From the NCBI GenBank assembly GCA_024195585.1, contig SWBL01000067.1, forward strand, positions 62,001 through 126,000: a stretch of 64,000 bases of DNA, written 5' to 3'. The number at the start of each line of letters is the position of its first letter. Positions within the stretch are counted from its first letter, which is position 1. This DNA is from Aureobasidium sp. EXF-3400. Lineage: Eukaryota > Ascomycota > Dothideomycetes > Dothideales > Saccotheciaceae. Below are positions 51,999 through 62,561 of the stretch, one piece after another. A program made the position numbers and the translations under genes. Under the pieces are notes generated by a model. The model had not been told where the DNA came from. It made no database searches and saw nothing but the letters and a program-made list of their open reading frames with translations.

Positions 51999-53278
51999 TC
52001 AGGCCCTTCTGTCATCGCTGTAGGTGATTTGGAAGTCCGTCTTCTTCACAATGCGATCCTGGGATCCATGACTCTCGCTCGAGTCAGAATCTTGTTGGCT
52101 TTCCGCTCGTGCACCGGAACAGATTATAGGCAGCGGTGACGAAGGCACAGTCTCCGTCATCAAGAGCGACCGTCGGGGTTTGCTCAATGAACGCAGCTTC
52201 GAAGACTGTCCGGACCTAGAACTCCGGCTGGCGTTGCTCACAGGTACTTTTGTGTGAGTACTGAGACTAGTCGCGGCACGCTTCAAGGGTTGGATCGCTG
52301 TTGCGAGAAAACTGTAACCTACCAGAGCGATTTGCCAGTAGAGCGCGGATCCATACACGATCGTGGAGCTGTCTTCAGAGCCGATGTAGTGATTGAAGGC
52401 AACAAGGAAAGTTATCGAGATCGGTATAAGACTGGGAATGTCAGTCAGTACAATTGAGGGCAACTGAAGAGCTTACTGACGGAAGTCTCATGCCGAAAAT
52501 GGTTATAACGGCGATTTTATATTGAGTTTTCATGTTCAGTCCACAGAACAAATATGATGATGACAGAAAGATGAACAGCTCGATGATGATGCTGAGAACT
52601 AGAATCGCCTCTAGACTCTTCGCCTGCAACAATGTGAGCAATCGCTACGAATCTGTCATTCGCTCTTCTGCTTACGTTACGACTGCAGACCACCGACTGA
52701 GGCGCAGATGACAGATGTGGCTGCGAACAACGAGAAGCCCAAGTAGCAGCAGCGGAAATCGCCCAGATAGCGGTAAGTCCTGAACCACCAGCAAACACTG
52801 CGATGTACTTCTTGTCTCTCATGGTGCCTCTGCAGATGATTTTGTACAGCATTGCCACCGTTGACAGCTTCGAGAAGCCATCTGCAACGAAACACAAACA
52901 AGAACTCTTCATGACAAACTATGACTTATGTTAGCTGCTGCACTCCCCATGAACTGGCTTTTCCTTACTGAAGCAATTCGAAGGGTTAGCTCTTCTGGCA
53001 AGTTGCGATGAGAGATACCTAGTCCATCGTGAAGCGCCTGATAAATACATCCGAACGACGCCATGGCGAGGATCTAGATCGAATGTCAGTCGCGAAACAC
53101 ATCGATCCAGAGATTTCTCACTTACGAACGCAAGAATGAGAAGCAAGTCCTCTAGCCCACACTCATGACCTCGCACAACAAGGCGCACAACAAGAGCCAA
53201 AGCACAAAGGATGACTGCCCATGTGGTTTCCACCCAGAGCCAAGGTGATGCATCTACATCGATCAAGCGTCCAGGCAT
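51999..53278 (-). CDS. SAT4/Pth11-like integral membrane protein
   Basis: Rhodopsin-like (SAT4-domain) seven-helix membrane protein of the Pth11-related group, candidate surface sensor. Clear exons: 53126-53278 (MPGRLIDVDASPWLWVET through LEDLLLILAF), 53019-53073 (ILAMASFGCIYQALHDGL), and the last two, which join FGMRLP to LIPISITFLVAFNHYIG with the final exon ending at 51999. Between them lie segments DGFSKLSTVAMLYKII, LTAIWAISAAATWASRC and AKSLEAILVLSIIIELFIFL, typical helices 3-5. Exon boundaries between 52967 and 52660 are not resolved: no choice I tried gave fully convincing splice sites, so a disabling mutation is possible. The tail after SFLATAIQPLKRA is cytosolic and Ser/Arg-rich. Compared with family members near 350-450 aa the length is normal. 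The span is reliable, the inner joins are not. Confidence 0.65.
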
Positions 53279-54513
53279 GATAAGAGAAGGATGAGGCTGG
53301 AGATGAACCAACGCAGCGAGGTTGGTGAACCTATGCTGGTTGCTATATCCTTCGCTACATCAGGCTCTGTCCGGAAAATTGGTTCATGGCATTCGTGCAG
53401 TTGCAGAAGGGTTCCTTGCTGCTTGCCACCATGCCTTGATCCTTCAACTCCAGGTCACAGCATCTCATTCAGGGTAATTTCACAGACGTTGAATAGCGCA
53501 TGTCCATGCATATGCCATACAAGGATTGCGAGTCGCAGTGCTGTCGAGCTCAAAACAGGCAGTCTGCAAGCCACACACTAGTTAGTGGACGTGAGCACAC
53601 CTTGTATGGTGAGCTTGAGCAGGGGCATGTCGGGTATTGTTTAGGCATTGCTTTGTCGGGATTCTGAAATTCGACTCAGTCAAGTTCCAACGCGGGATGG
53701 TTGGCAGCGACGTCGAGAATTTGATCTACAGGCTCATCATCCAATCGAACTCCTCATGGATCGTGTCGGATATAAGTCCATGATTATCGGATGTTATGGC
53801 AGTCGCGTGATGTTGATTGTGTTGAGCCGCTGCTGTTTTAGAGGGTGGGGTGAACCATTGCTTCGGGACTTGTTCGCCATATACCGCGCCCCATCCGAGC
53901 TCCTGCAGGACCCCGAGGGTTCCAACATGAACGCTCCGGACCATCCAATTGAGGATCATTTTTGGAAATAGCAGATCAACGACCGAAGGGCAATGAAGCT
54001 GAGCTGGGCCATATTCGTCCCGACAATATAATTGCCGCGTCTCCTCGAGACACCTTAATTCCAGCTTCGTCATTGCTGCAATCCTTCAGAGCGACCAGCA
54101 TTAGACGTAATATGTCGGATCCAAGTGTGGTTCCTAGCCGCTTCACACACCGTGCCGCGAAGCCTATAGGCTCCTGGTCGAGACCTGCATGCTGACAGTC
54201 TGCAATATAAATCAAATTGGCTCCTTTCTACAAGACCTTGGCATTTGATGTATGACCCCAAAGACTGTCCGACTAGCATCGCGGACCATGTGGCACGAAC
54301 CCAGAGCCGTGTCAACCACTGTCAAAAACCTTGTCAAGTGCAGTCTGCTCGAGCACTCTGCATATTAAGCGAGGCCTGGTCCTTGAGATCATCTCTCAAT
54401 CTTCTCTTTCTTTGGTTGATGAACGAATGGCGTGTTCACTTCTTCAGTCATGCCTCAGGATTGACACGGCATTGAAGGAATGCGATCACAGGCTGAATGA
54501 ATTGTAGGCCGTG
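53279..54513. other. Long intergenic stretch before the catabolic cluster
   Basis: About 1.2 kb between two divergent genes, with no supported gene. It should hold the permease upstream control region. The 15-bp motif found in other cluster promoters was not seen here by eye. Confidence 0.4.
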
Positions 54514-54522
54514 TATATAAAG
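54514..54522 (+). promoter_or_regulatory. TATA box of the permease gene
   Basis: TATATAAAG, 86 bp before the ATG at 54600; consensus TATA box and suitable spacing, suggesting inducible expression. Confidence 0.65.
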
Positions 54523-54599
54523 CTGTCAGTGCCCATTTATTCAAGATGTTTTCTTAGACCTCCGCGACCAGCGTGATCTTGCGCGTACAATCAGTCCAG

Positions 54600-56445
54600 A
54601 TGGTAGTCATCAAGCGTCATGGTTTCCAGGAGGATGGCCCCTCCACGCACCATGAATCGTCTATCGACGACAGAGACATGCAACGGATGGCACTTCCTGC
54701 AGAGCTTCGCGTGAGTATCCAAGAGGTGCTCAATCCGTCCAGAGTGGCTAAAGACAAAACAGCGTCGTTTCAAGCTTGCCTCTGTGATCGGCTTTGCGTG
54801 CATTTCCGGGGCAACCTGGGAGTGGGCACTTGTGTGAGTTGTCTATTGTCATCCAAACAATACCACTTGTGCTGATTCGTTGCATAGATCCAGCCAGGGC
54901 GGCCTCACAAATGGTGGCTCGGGAGGTTAGTCATCTACTTCTTTCAGGAGCATCCGAGACTAATCAAATCAGGTGTGATCTGGATCTTCCTAGCTGTGAT
55001 GATAGGTATGTTCACAGTCGTACTCTCCATGGCTGAGATGGCATCGATGTACGTAGTAGTTTCTGTTCTCTCCCCAGACGGGAGTTAACAAATCGCAGAG
55101 CACCAAGCGCTGCTGGACAGTACATGTGGGTGTCCGAACTCGGTCCTCCAGGAGCGCAGCGTCTGTTGAGCTATTTTGTCGGTAAGTCAGATTGGAGCCG
55201 TGTGCAAAAGGGAGGTGCTCATGCGTTGTAGGATGGTTCGCAGCCATAGGATGGCAAGGCGCTGCTGCCAGTAACCCTCTTGTTCTTGCTCAACATGTCG
55301 AAGCCCTCGTCGCCTTGAACAACCCGACATTCGAGGTCAAAGGCTGGATGACGAGTCTTCTCATGATTGCATGCGCAGCTCTCGCAACTTGCGTCAACAT
55401 CTATGGCATCCGCTTCCTGTCGTCTCTGGAAGCAATCATGCTGGCGCTCCATGTTGTAGGATTCTTTGCGGTCCTCATTCCATTGTGGCTGATGGGCGAG
55501 CGAAGTACTACACACGATGTCTTCTTCACGTTCGAAGACAATGCTGGATGGGGAAGCATTGGCACAGCTTGCCTGGTAGGCCTTCTGGGTCCAATCATGA
55601 CCCTTATCGGTGGTGACTCGACAGTTCATCTTGGTGAAGAGATCAGGGATGCTTCGCGGACCTTACCCCTGTCGATGGTGTTCACATCCCTGATGAACTA
55701 CGCCGTCGGCTTTATCATGACCATTACTGTCATGTACGTCTCCTCGACGTTCGATCAGACGATTGCCGACGCGACTGGCGAAAGTTATGTGGCAGTGATT
55801 TATGCTGCCACAGGATCCAAGACTGCAACGACCATCCTCACCGTACTCGTCTTGGTGTTGTTCTTCTGTACAGCCATCAACACAGTCACAACTTCCTCGC
55901 GTCAACTGTTTGCTTTTGCCCGTGATGGTGGCCTGCCATTCTCGAATATTCTGGCGAAGGTTGACCCTAGGACTGGATTGCCTATCAATGCGCTCGTTAC
56001 AACATTCGGAGTCACCTTCGTATTGTCTTGGATCATCTGCGGGTCGAGCATCGCTTTCCAGAACATAACCTCGATCACCATTGTCGGACTCTTGCTTTCC
56101 TATGGCACGACTATTGCAACCATGCTTTACCGACGATGGAGTGGTGTGCCGTTGCCTGCAGCTCGTTGGAGGTATCCACAGGCTTTTGGCTACCTAGTCA
56201 ATGTGTTGGCCTTGTGTTTCGTCGCAGTTGCATTCATCTTTGCATACTTCCCAACTGCACCAGGTCCTTCTGCAGAGTCGATGAACTGGAGTGTAGTGGT
56301 TACCGTAGCAGTCGTGGTGGTTGCGACAGTTTATTACTTCATCCGCGCGTCAAGCACTTTCGAAGGACCGGCAGTCAGGATGAAGAAAGCTGAAGATGAC
56401 AGCATGGTTGCCATGGAGGACATTGTGATTCCCGGAAAGCAGTGA
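54600..56445 (+). CDS. APC-superfamily permease (choline/GABA/amino-acid type)
   Basis: Plasma-membrane transporter of the amino acid/choline transporter (ACT) class in the APC superfamily, like yeast Hnm1 or fungal GABA permeases. Six exons: 54600-54710, 54763-54833, 54888-54925, 54973-55048, 55099-55181 and 55232-56445 (introns 47-54 nt); 530 aa, all phases agree. Exon 3 is only 38 nt and carries the conserved GGLTNGGSGG loop. The protein has about 12 hydrophobic helices. The first reads RRFKLASVIGFACISGATWE; the next, VIWIFLAVMIGMFTVVLSMAEMAS, is followed by APSAAGQYMWVSELGP. The class motif HLGEEIRDASRTLPLSM follows helix 5-6, and TSSRQLFAFARDGGLPFS sits in the loop before helix 8. This is not the YAT class of Aspergillus PrnB. 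It begins the catabolic cluster, and the regulator lies 247 bp downstream on the same strand. Confidence 0.92.
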
Positions 56446-56692
56446 TGGAGGATAGAACATGACAGACGTAGCAGTAGTCTTACAAAGAAGCTGCTCCTCT
56501 AGAACAGTCATACAGTCTTCGATAGTGCTCGTGTTTGCAAGAAGGTTGAAGACGCGACGCGGATTTCGACGTCACCTTCGGAAAACTGTTTTCCGAACCG
56601 CAGTTGCCCCGCCATGTTTTTTCCGATCAAGGAAGGCGCGTCTCCGCGACATGAACTCCTCACACGCAGACCATACACCATGAGTTGCAGGC

Positions 56693-58273
56693 ATGTCAGG
56701 AACACGCAGTCGCACAGGCTGTATGGCATGTCGACGTCGAAAGAAAAGATGTGATGAGATGAGGCCAATTTGCCGACGCTGTCAAGTATCTGGCGTGTCT
56801 TGTGTTTATCCCAATGCCAGTGGAGCTTTCAGCGAACGATACCTCATCTCGTCAGCTCTGGAGCATTACATGTTGCCGGACAGCCCTTCTGAACGACACT
56901 TTATCAATCTTGGCCTAAAAGACATTTCTCGTCTGTGTCTGACTTATGACTCATCGGCTGATTGCATTTCGAGTTTCGATATTCTTGCCGGCCGAGAGGT
57001 CCCGAAGGCATTGCCTGCTGCTGATGTTCTTGTAGATGTGTCTGAGAGACAGCTACTTCAATACTGTAAGGCCAACCAAGTTCAATCATAGTATGAGCTT
57101 ACACTCTGTCTAGACTCCGAAGTGATCAGCATAAGCAGAGTATATGTTACTGGAGATGAGAACCCGTTCTGTTCATTGACCATGCCAATCGTGTATACCC
57201 GCCGTGGCCCTTTACTTTACACGATTCTTGCATTGAGTGCAGCCGAGATGGCTAGTTCAGGAAACAGCTATTCCGATCGGCTCATGACCAAAGCTTCAAC
57301 ATACTACGACAGTGCGGTCAACCAATTACAGCTCTCACTAGCCAACTCGCATGACGCCGAAGAGAACATTCTGACCTGTGTACTCCTGTCCTCTTTCGAG
57401 ATCTCCAACGGGCAACGCTCAGCCTGGCTCCAGCACCTCAATGGCGCTGTGGCCATACACAACCATTTTGCACCGTTCATCAGTCCAGAGTGCGCCCTCT
57501 TTGCTTACCAATACTTTGGCTTCAGATGGATACTGTTGGAGACTACTATGCCTCCAGGAACTTATCCATTGGAAGAAGTGACAAGCGAGACCTCTATGAC
57601 TGCCCGACTCTTACAGAATTTGAGCACAATGTTACAACAGACTATCGATACGGTACCTACCGTTGCGATGCAGAACATTGACAACAAGCTCGGTTGTTCT
57701 TTAGAGTATCTGCAACTTGTCAACAGGATATCGACACTGTCAGCTCTCAAGTATCATTGTCAGGCAGATAAAACTGTTGCAGAAGAGACATCCGACCTAT
57801 ACTCTATCACAGCATTGGCTTTTGATGATGCTCTGAGTGATATGGTGTTTGTTGCCAAGACCCGAGATTACTATCTCGAGCACAGCAGTCAATGCTTCAA
57901 ACTTGCTGGAAGAGTATACCTTCGCCTGATCTGCCTCGATGCTAGTCTCAGTCAGTTGGCTTTGGCTGATATGCAAACTGATCTGCTGAAAGCGTTGCGC
58001 TTGGTCATCAACGAGGATCAGCAACGCCGAGCCTTTCCTATGTGGCCATTGTTTATCGCTGGTTGCGCTTCCTTTGAGGATGAGCACCGGAAGACTGTCC
58101 TGGATATGTTCCGCACTCTGGAGAGGAAGTGGCCTATCAGCAACATCTCATACGTCCGAAATGTCACGACACAAATCTGGCAGAGTCGAGACTCGAACGG
58201 AGTTGACAACAACCGAAGACATGACTGGCAGACGCTTATTACAACGTTTGGCTGGAAGCTCGCCTTGTCTTGA
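56693..58273 (+). CDS. Zn2Cys6 transcription factor of the catabolic cluster
   Basis: Putative pathway-specific regulator. Two exons: 56693-57065 and 57114-58273 (48-nt intron, donor GTAAGG, acceptor TCTAG); 510 aa. The zinc cluster at residues 10-37 is C-x2-C-x6-C-x5-C-x2-C-x6-C (CMAC, KRC, PIC, RRC, VSC), right at the N terminus. The join gives RQLLQYYSEVISISRV. The rest is a fungal-specific regulator domain of the TF2 type (LTMPIVYTRRGPLLYTILAL, LSLANSHDAEENILTCVLLS, WLQHLNGAVAIHNHF, FGFRWILLETTMPPGTYP). No coiled coil follows the cluster. Between a permease and an amine oxidase, it is the obvious candidate to bind the repeated 15-bp motif, but that is inference from position. It is shorter than Aspergillus PrnA and its orthology is not shown. 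Confidence 0.9.
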
Positions 58274-58409
58274 AAGCCGCGCTCTGACATAGCACAGACT
58301 CGCGCTCATGTCATCGGGAGTTTTATATCCAGATCAAATCTCAAAATTATCAAAGACATTCAAAATTTGAAGCAGGGATCGTCGAGGTTGTATACACACA
58401 CTACAGTAG

Positions 58410-59780
58410 CTACAAACGCGCCTGCAAGCCTCCTCTTCTGGCCTCATCAATCAACTCACTCAGCTCTCTAGACTTTCCGATACGCCAACTCACGCCATCA
58501 CCCCAATCTTGACCTCTTCCATCCTTGGTCTTCCAACACCATCTATCTATATTTTGTCTGCCGTTCTCCAGCAAATCAATCACCCACTTGCCAAAGATTG
58601 GCATCATCTTGAATCCATGTCCCGAATCGCCAGATAACACAACAACAGAATTGTTTGTGCCTGGGAGAAAATCAATGCAATACTCAGAGTCGCTAGTATC
58701 GGCAAACCAGCACAACTTTTTATCAACGAATGGGCGATCCGCCATCCATGGAAACGTCTCGCTCAACAACCTTCGCAACTTGATCTCATCTTCTGCAGGT
58801 ATGAAGTCTTGAGGAGGTGGTATTCTGTCCATCGGTGGTAGCGAGGTGCCCTCCTTGTTCGTGTTGCTGAACCCAGCGCCAAGTGGACACAGCTTGAATA
58901 ACCTTGTGGCGGGGTCTGGTTCGAAGAAGAAACCGAGGTCGCGGACATTAATGACAGGAAGACCACGCAAGTAGTCACATTCTTGCTCGGTGAGTTGGAC
59001 GTGAGCGACAGACCAACTACGTGCAACGACAAAACGACCCATCTCTGGAACGAGCGAGGCTCCCCAAGCTCCAGAGGCTACTATTGTTCTTGCTGCGGGA
59101 TGTGTGATGCCATCTGCTGTGCGTACGCCAGTGCATTTCCGATCCTTGCCTTGACCTTCGTATACAAGCTCTGTGACAGTACCGGCTAATCGGCCAAGGA
59201 CAAACTTGATACCCAAGGTTGCGCAATGCAGGAAAATGCCTTTCAACGCATTTGCAGAATGGGCGTAGCCAGCCAGACGATTGTAGTATCCTGTGAACCC
59301 GTTGAGCGGCCCTGAGATCTGCCAGGCATACTTTCTGATCTCATCGGCATTATCCAACACTTGGATGCCAGGAGCAAAAACTGTATGTTTAGAAACAGAC
59401 GCAAGCGCTGTGTCCAAACTCTTCTTTGCTTTCTCAGGAGCGGATCCCGAAGTGGCTACAATGTATCCGGTTTCGTGATAGTACGGGCCGAAGAGAGGAT
59501 CTTTCCAGGCTTCAATCGCTTGCTGAGAAAAAGTCAGTTGTTCTGTCCGCTCTAGCGGTTCCTCCACCAGACTTACGAGGGCAAGATCCGTGTAGAAGCT
59601 TTCTTCATACTCTGCACGAACGATCTTGTTAATGTCGTAGGCTGCCGAATAGCGAGAGGGGATAGAATCAGCAGTCTCAAAGACAGTGATGTTTGTGTAC
59701 CCAGCTCGGTGGAGATGGAGCGCAGTAGAAAGACCCCAGGCACCCCCGCCAACGATTGCAATGGGCTCAGGTTTTGACAT
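58410..59780 (-). CDS. FAD-dependent amine oxidase (sarcosine oxidase/amadoriase-like)
   Basis: Monomeric sarcosine oxidase-family flavoenzyme, related to fructosyl-amino-acid, saccharopine and pipecolate oxidases, which oxidise secondary amines to imines with release of hydrogen peroxide. The frame is open throughout, but 59523-59576 is an in-frame 54-nt intron (GTAAGT to CTGACTTTTTCTCAG). Exons 59577-59780 and 58410-59522 give 438 aa, the usual family length. Residues 6-33 are the dinucleotide fold (IAIVGGGAWGLSTALHLH). Then come DINKIVRAEYE and QAIEAWKDPLFGPYYHETG. The Cys of KLCWFADTSDSEYCIDFLP is the probable covalent flavin site, and GDSGHGFKMMPIFGKWV is the last flavin contact. No mitochondrial signal; the C terminus EARRGGLQARL resembles a weak PTS1 peroxisomal signal (ARL), as common in this family. 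Substrate not determined. Confidence 0.88.
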   Translation of the reverse strand: MSKPEPIAIVGGGAWGLSTALHLHRAGYTNITVFETADSIPSRYSAAYDINKIVRAEYEESFYTDLALVSLVEEPLERTEQLTFSQQAIEAWKDPLFGPYYHETGYIVATSGSAPEKAKKSLDTALASVSKHTVFAPGIQVLDNADEIRKYAWQISGPLNGFTGYYNRLAGYAHSANALKGIFLHCATLGIKFVLGRLAGTVTELVYEGQGKDRKCTGVRTADGITHPAARTIVASGAWGASLVPEMGRFVVARSWSVAHVQLTEQECDYLRGLPVINVRDLGFFFEPDPATRLFKLCPLGAGFSNTNKEGTSLPPMDRIPPPQDFIPAEDEIKLRRLLSETFPWMADRPFVDKKLCWFADTSDSEYCIDFLPGTNNSVVVLSGDSGHGFKMMPIFGKWVIDLLENGRQNIDRWCWKTKDGRGQDWGDGVSWRIGKSRELSELIDEARRGGLQARL

Positions 59781-60021
59781 GGTGGACGCAAGAAGCATAA
59801 AGCGAGGTTATTGGAAGGAAGATTCGATCTCGAAGGAAAGCCGTATGCGATCAGTTGATGCCACAAAAAGATGCATGCTTCTATGACCCGACTTTCGTCC
59901 ATAAAACGAGATGCTTGATCCAGTTGTTATCTCTGTGTGACGATAAATCGGCTAGTGCTTCCGTCTCGAGCGTGTTCTTGGACGAATGTACAACTTGTCA
60001 AGCAGATCCGATGATAGCGAC

Positions 60022-60036
60022 GGTTAGCGTAGCCGC
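60022..60036 (-). promoter_or_regulatory. Cluster motif copy 1
   Basis: Minus strand reads GCGGCTACGCTAACC, about 240 bp upstream of the oxidase ATG. The consensus with the three other copies is GCGSYTACGCTARCC, with dyad symmetry GGYTA-CGC-TARCC. Confidence 0.6.
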
Positions 60037-60085
60037 ACTCCACGACCCCACCACGGAAGACGATGGCGTCGGAACCACTGCCGAT

Positions 60086-60100
60086 GGCTAGCGTAGCCGC
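60086..60100 (-). promoter_or_regulatory. Cluster motif copy 2
   Basis: Minus strand reads GCGGCTACGCTAGCC, about 306 bp upstream of the oxidase ATG. The core GGCTA-CGC-TAGCC is a perfect inverted repeat around three bases. Confidence 0.6.
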
Positions 60101-60264
60101 CTTCTCGTAGAACTCATCACGGAGATCTGGCTTTGCAAATCGTGATATGGCTTATGCGTGATCTACATGTTGCCGATGTTAGAGACGTCAATAGTAAGAA
60201 CAATTGTATTGCAGCACATGGATGGGTGTTCAGAAATATTCGACATGCAACTATTCTATATGAC

Positions 60265-62042
60265 TCAAGCAAGATTGCTAGGATAAAGTACAGACTGTAG
60301 CGGAATCATTTCTTCTTTCAAGGTCCTAGGGGAAGTAAACCGCATCAAAACATTTGCACTTCCAGCCTTGTCATTTGTTCCGCTGCTTCTGCTTCCGCCG
60401 AAGGATTGATGGCCAATCACGGCTCCTGTGGTCTTGCAGTTGAGGTAAAAGTTACCAGCCGAGTATCGTAGTGTGTCTTCCGCTTGACGAAGAACTGCCC
60501 GATCATTTGCAAAGATCGCACCTGTCAGAGCGAAGCCGCCCCCTTGCGTATCGATCTTGGCCATGACTTGCTCGAACTCTTCGTCAGGGTAAACATACGC
60601 CACGAGTACTGGGCCGAAGATCTCTTGATCAAATAACTCATGGTCAAGCGTGTTTGCGACGTATAACGAAGGTTGGATGAAATGACCCTTGCTTCCATCA
60701 TAAGAGCCGCCAAAGACCTTCTGTAGTCTGCTGTCACCGTTTGCCTTGTCTATGATCTTGGTGATCTTGTCAAATGCTCCTTTGTGAATAACTGGACCCA
60801 AGAAGTTTTCGTAATCTTCGGGTGGGCCTACTTTGACTGGTTCCATCTCTTTCTTGATCTGCTCGAGAAACTCCTGTGCTCTGCTTTCCGGAATGTAGAC
60901 TCGGGAACAAGCAGAGCACTTCTGACCGGAATACTCAAAGGCAGCTCGAACAGTATGCTTGACGGCATTGCTTATGTCGGCTGAAGAGTGTATCAAGTGG
61001 AAGTTTTTACCAGAGGTCTCTCCTACCATTCGTGGCATATCGCGATACTTCTTGTTGACGACGCCTTCTGCTGCTTTGCCATACAAGCTTCGGAAGACAT
61101 CTGAAGATCCAGTGAAATTGAGGGCTGAGAATTCTTTGTGTTCGTACACAGTTTTCGTGATGAGCTCTGCATCGCCAGGCAGGAATTGGATGACGTTAGG
61201 CGGTAGACCAGCTTCGAGAAGAATCTGATATACCAGCCAGCTTGCATAGACGCCTGTCGGTGAAGGCTTCCACAGTACGACGTTACCCATGATTGCTGGG
61301 CCGGAGACAAGGTTACCGCCGATAGCAGTGAAGTTGAATGGTGACACTGCATAGACAAAGCCTTCGAGCGGGCGCCAGTCGGTTCGTCTGTATGATATCA
61401 GTATCGCCGTCTCAAGATTTGGTCTATCAGGGCTCACCCAAAATTGCCTGGGGCGTTCAAAGTCGGCTGCTTATTGTATACCTCTTCAGCGTATGAGACA
61501 TTGAATCGGAAGAAGTCTGCAAGTTCGGCAGCAGCGTCAATCTCGGCCTGCCAGGCGTTCTTGCCTTGACCCAGCATAGTCGCCGCTACCAACTCATATC
61601 TGTACTTGCCAGCTACCAACTCCGCAGCCTTCAGGAAGATTGCAGCACGATCCACGAACGGAGTCTTCTGCCATGACTTCTTGGCTTCGAGTGCTGATGC
61701 AATTGCGTTTTGGACGTCTTCAACACTTGCGGCACTGGACTTTGCGAACTCCTGAGCATGTTCCGAGGGTATAGTAGATGTGAGAGATTGGCTTGTTGAT
61801 CTTGAGGTTCCTGAGACGTGAAGCGGTACATGCATAGGAAGTTTGGAGCGCAATGCCCGCAAGGCTTCGTCGAGCCTTGCTCTCTCTGGAGAAGACTTTG
61901 CGTAATGCAGATTCTCCTCGTTGCGAGCGTTTGGCAGCTTGAAGTGACCGCTCGTAGCTACCCCAGCCTTCAAGGAAGGCACCCGGATAGATGTTCGGAC
62001 ATGTTTCCATGGAAGTATTTGCAAGCGTGATACTGAACGCAT
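60265..62042 (-). CDS. prnC: Delta-1-pyrroline-5-carboxylate dehydrogenase, mitochondrial
   Basis: NAD-dependent aldehyde dehydrogenase converting glutamate semialdehyde (from pyrroline-5-carboxylate) to glutamate, last step of proline breakdown (prnC in Aspergillus, PUT2 in yeast). Two exons: 61438-62042 and 60265-61387 (50-nt intron, donor GTGAGC, acceptor ATACAG); 575 aa, typical. The N terminus (MRSVSRLQILPWKHVRTSIR) is basic and lacks acidic residues, a mitochondrial presequence. The join gives APGNFGRTDWRPLEGFVYA. Next are SPFNFTAIGGNLVSGPAIMG, ALNFTGSSDVFR, the catalytic Glu in RMVGETSGKNFH and the catalytic Cys in YSGQKCSACSRVYIP. EIFGPVLVAYVYPD and AGNFYLNCKTTGAVIGHQSF complete the family pattern. 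Divergent from proline dehydrogenase across 519 bp carrying two cluster motifs. Confidence 0.95.
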
Positions 62043-62188
62043 TGTCGAGAAAGATCTTTCAAGCAGAGAGATTGTTTCCAGCTGTCGAATTTGGCCCAGG
62101 GTGATAGCTTTGAGGGAACTTGAGATGAAAAGTTCAACCTCGCCGCTAGGCTGTCGCTCACAGTCATTGACATGGCGAAAGACCGCAG

Positions 62189-62203
62189 GCGCTTACGCTA
62201 GCC
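62189..62203 (+). promoter_or_regulatory. Cluster motif copy 3
   Basis: Plus strand GCGCTTACGCTAGCC, about 147 bp upstream of the P5CDH ATG (minus strand) and 359 bp upstream of the PRODH ATG. Matches GCGSYTACGCTARCC. Confidence 0.6.
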
Positions 62204-62322
62204 TTCGGATTGTGCTACCGATGTTTGTTATCTGTTCATGAACATTTGCGGAGATCAAGAGGTTGAGGGCTCGGAGGGGCTTGCGACGGAAGGTGCAAAG
62301 TGGGGAACTCGGCAAGGCTCCC

Positions 62323-62337
62323 GCGCTTACGCTAACC
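62323..62337 (+). promoter_or_regulatory. Cluster motif copy 4
   Basis: Plus strand GCGCTTACGCTAACC, about 225 bp upstream of the PRODH ATG and 281 bp upstream of the P5CDH ATG. Matches GCGSYTACGCTARCC. Confidence 0.6.
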
Positions 62338-62561
62338 TCTGCTCCTGAACTCACGACAGACCACCTTTTTTCTCCCTCCATATGGGACGTCACCCGACTG
62401 CGGCAAAAGATAGTCAAGTCTCGTTCCTGTACACCCTTCTGACTGGTTATTTTGGCGATTTTGGGCAAGCCAACGCGATATGTCTCAACATGTATCAACC
62501 TCGAGGACTTCAACCTGTCGAGAGAATCTGCATCTTGTGATTTTGTGACAAGACGCAAATC

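Larger units (their letters stand above)
59781..60264. other. Oxidase promoter region
   Basis: Region between the oxidase ATG and the stop of the P5CDH gene. It contains two direct copies of the cluster motif, 64 bp apart, described separately. No coding frame is supported. Confidence 0.5.
62043..62561. other. Divergent P5CDH/PRODH promoter
   Basis: 519 bp separating the two ATGs, holding cluster-motif copies 3 and 4 at 62189 and 62323. No reading frame is supported. This is the expected control region for both proline-breakdown genes. Confidence 0.6.

Noticed and set aside
54600..56445. Naming the permease PrnB
   Set aside because: Its motifs (HLGEEIRDASRTLP, GGSGG loop) fit the choline/GABA class, not the YAT class of proline permeases, so cluster position alone does not justify the name.
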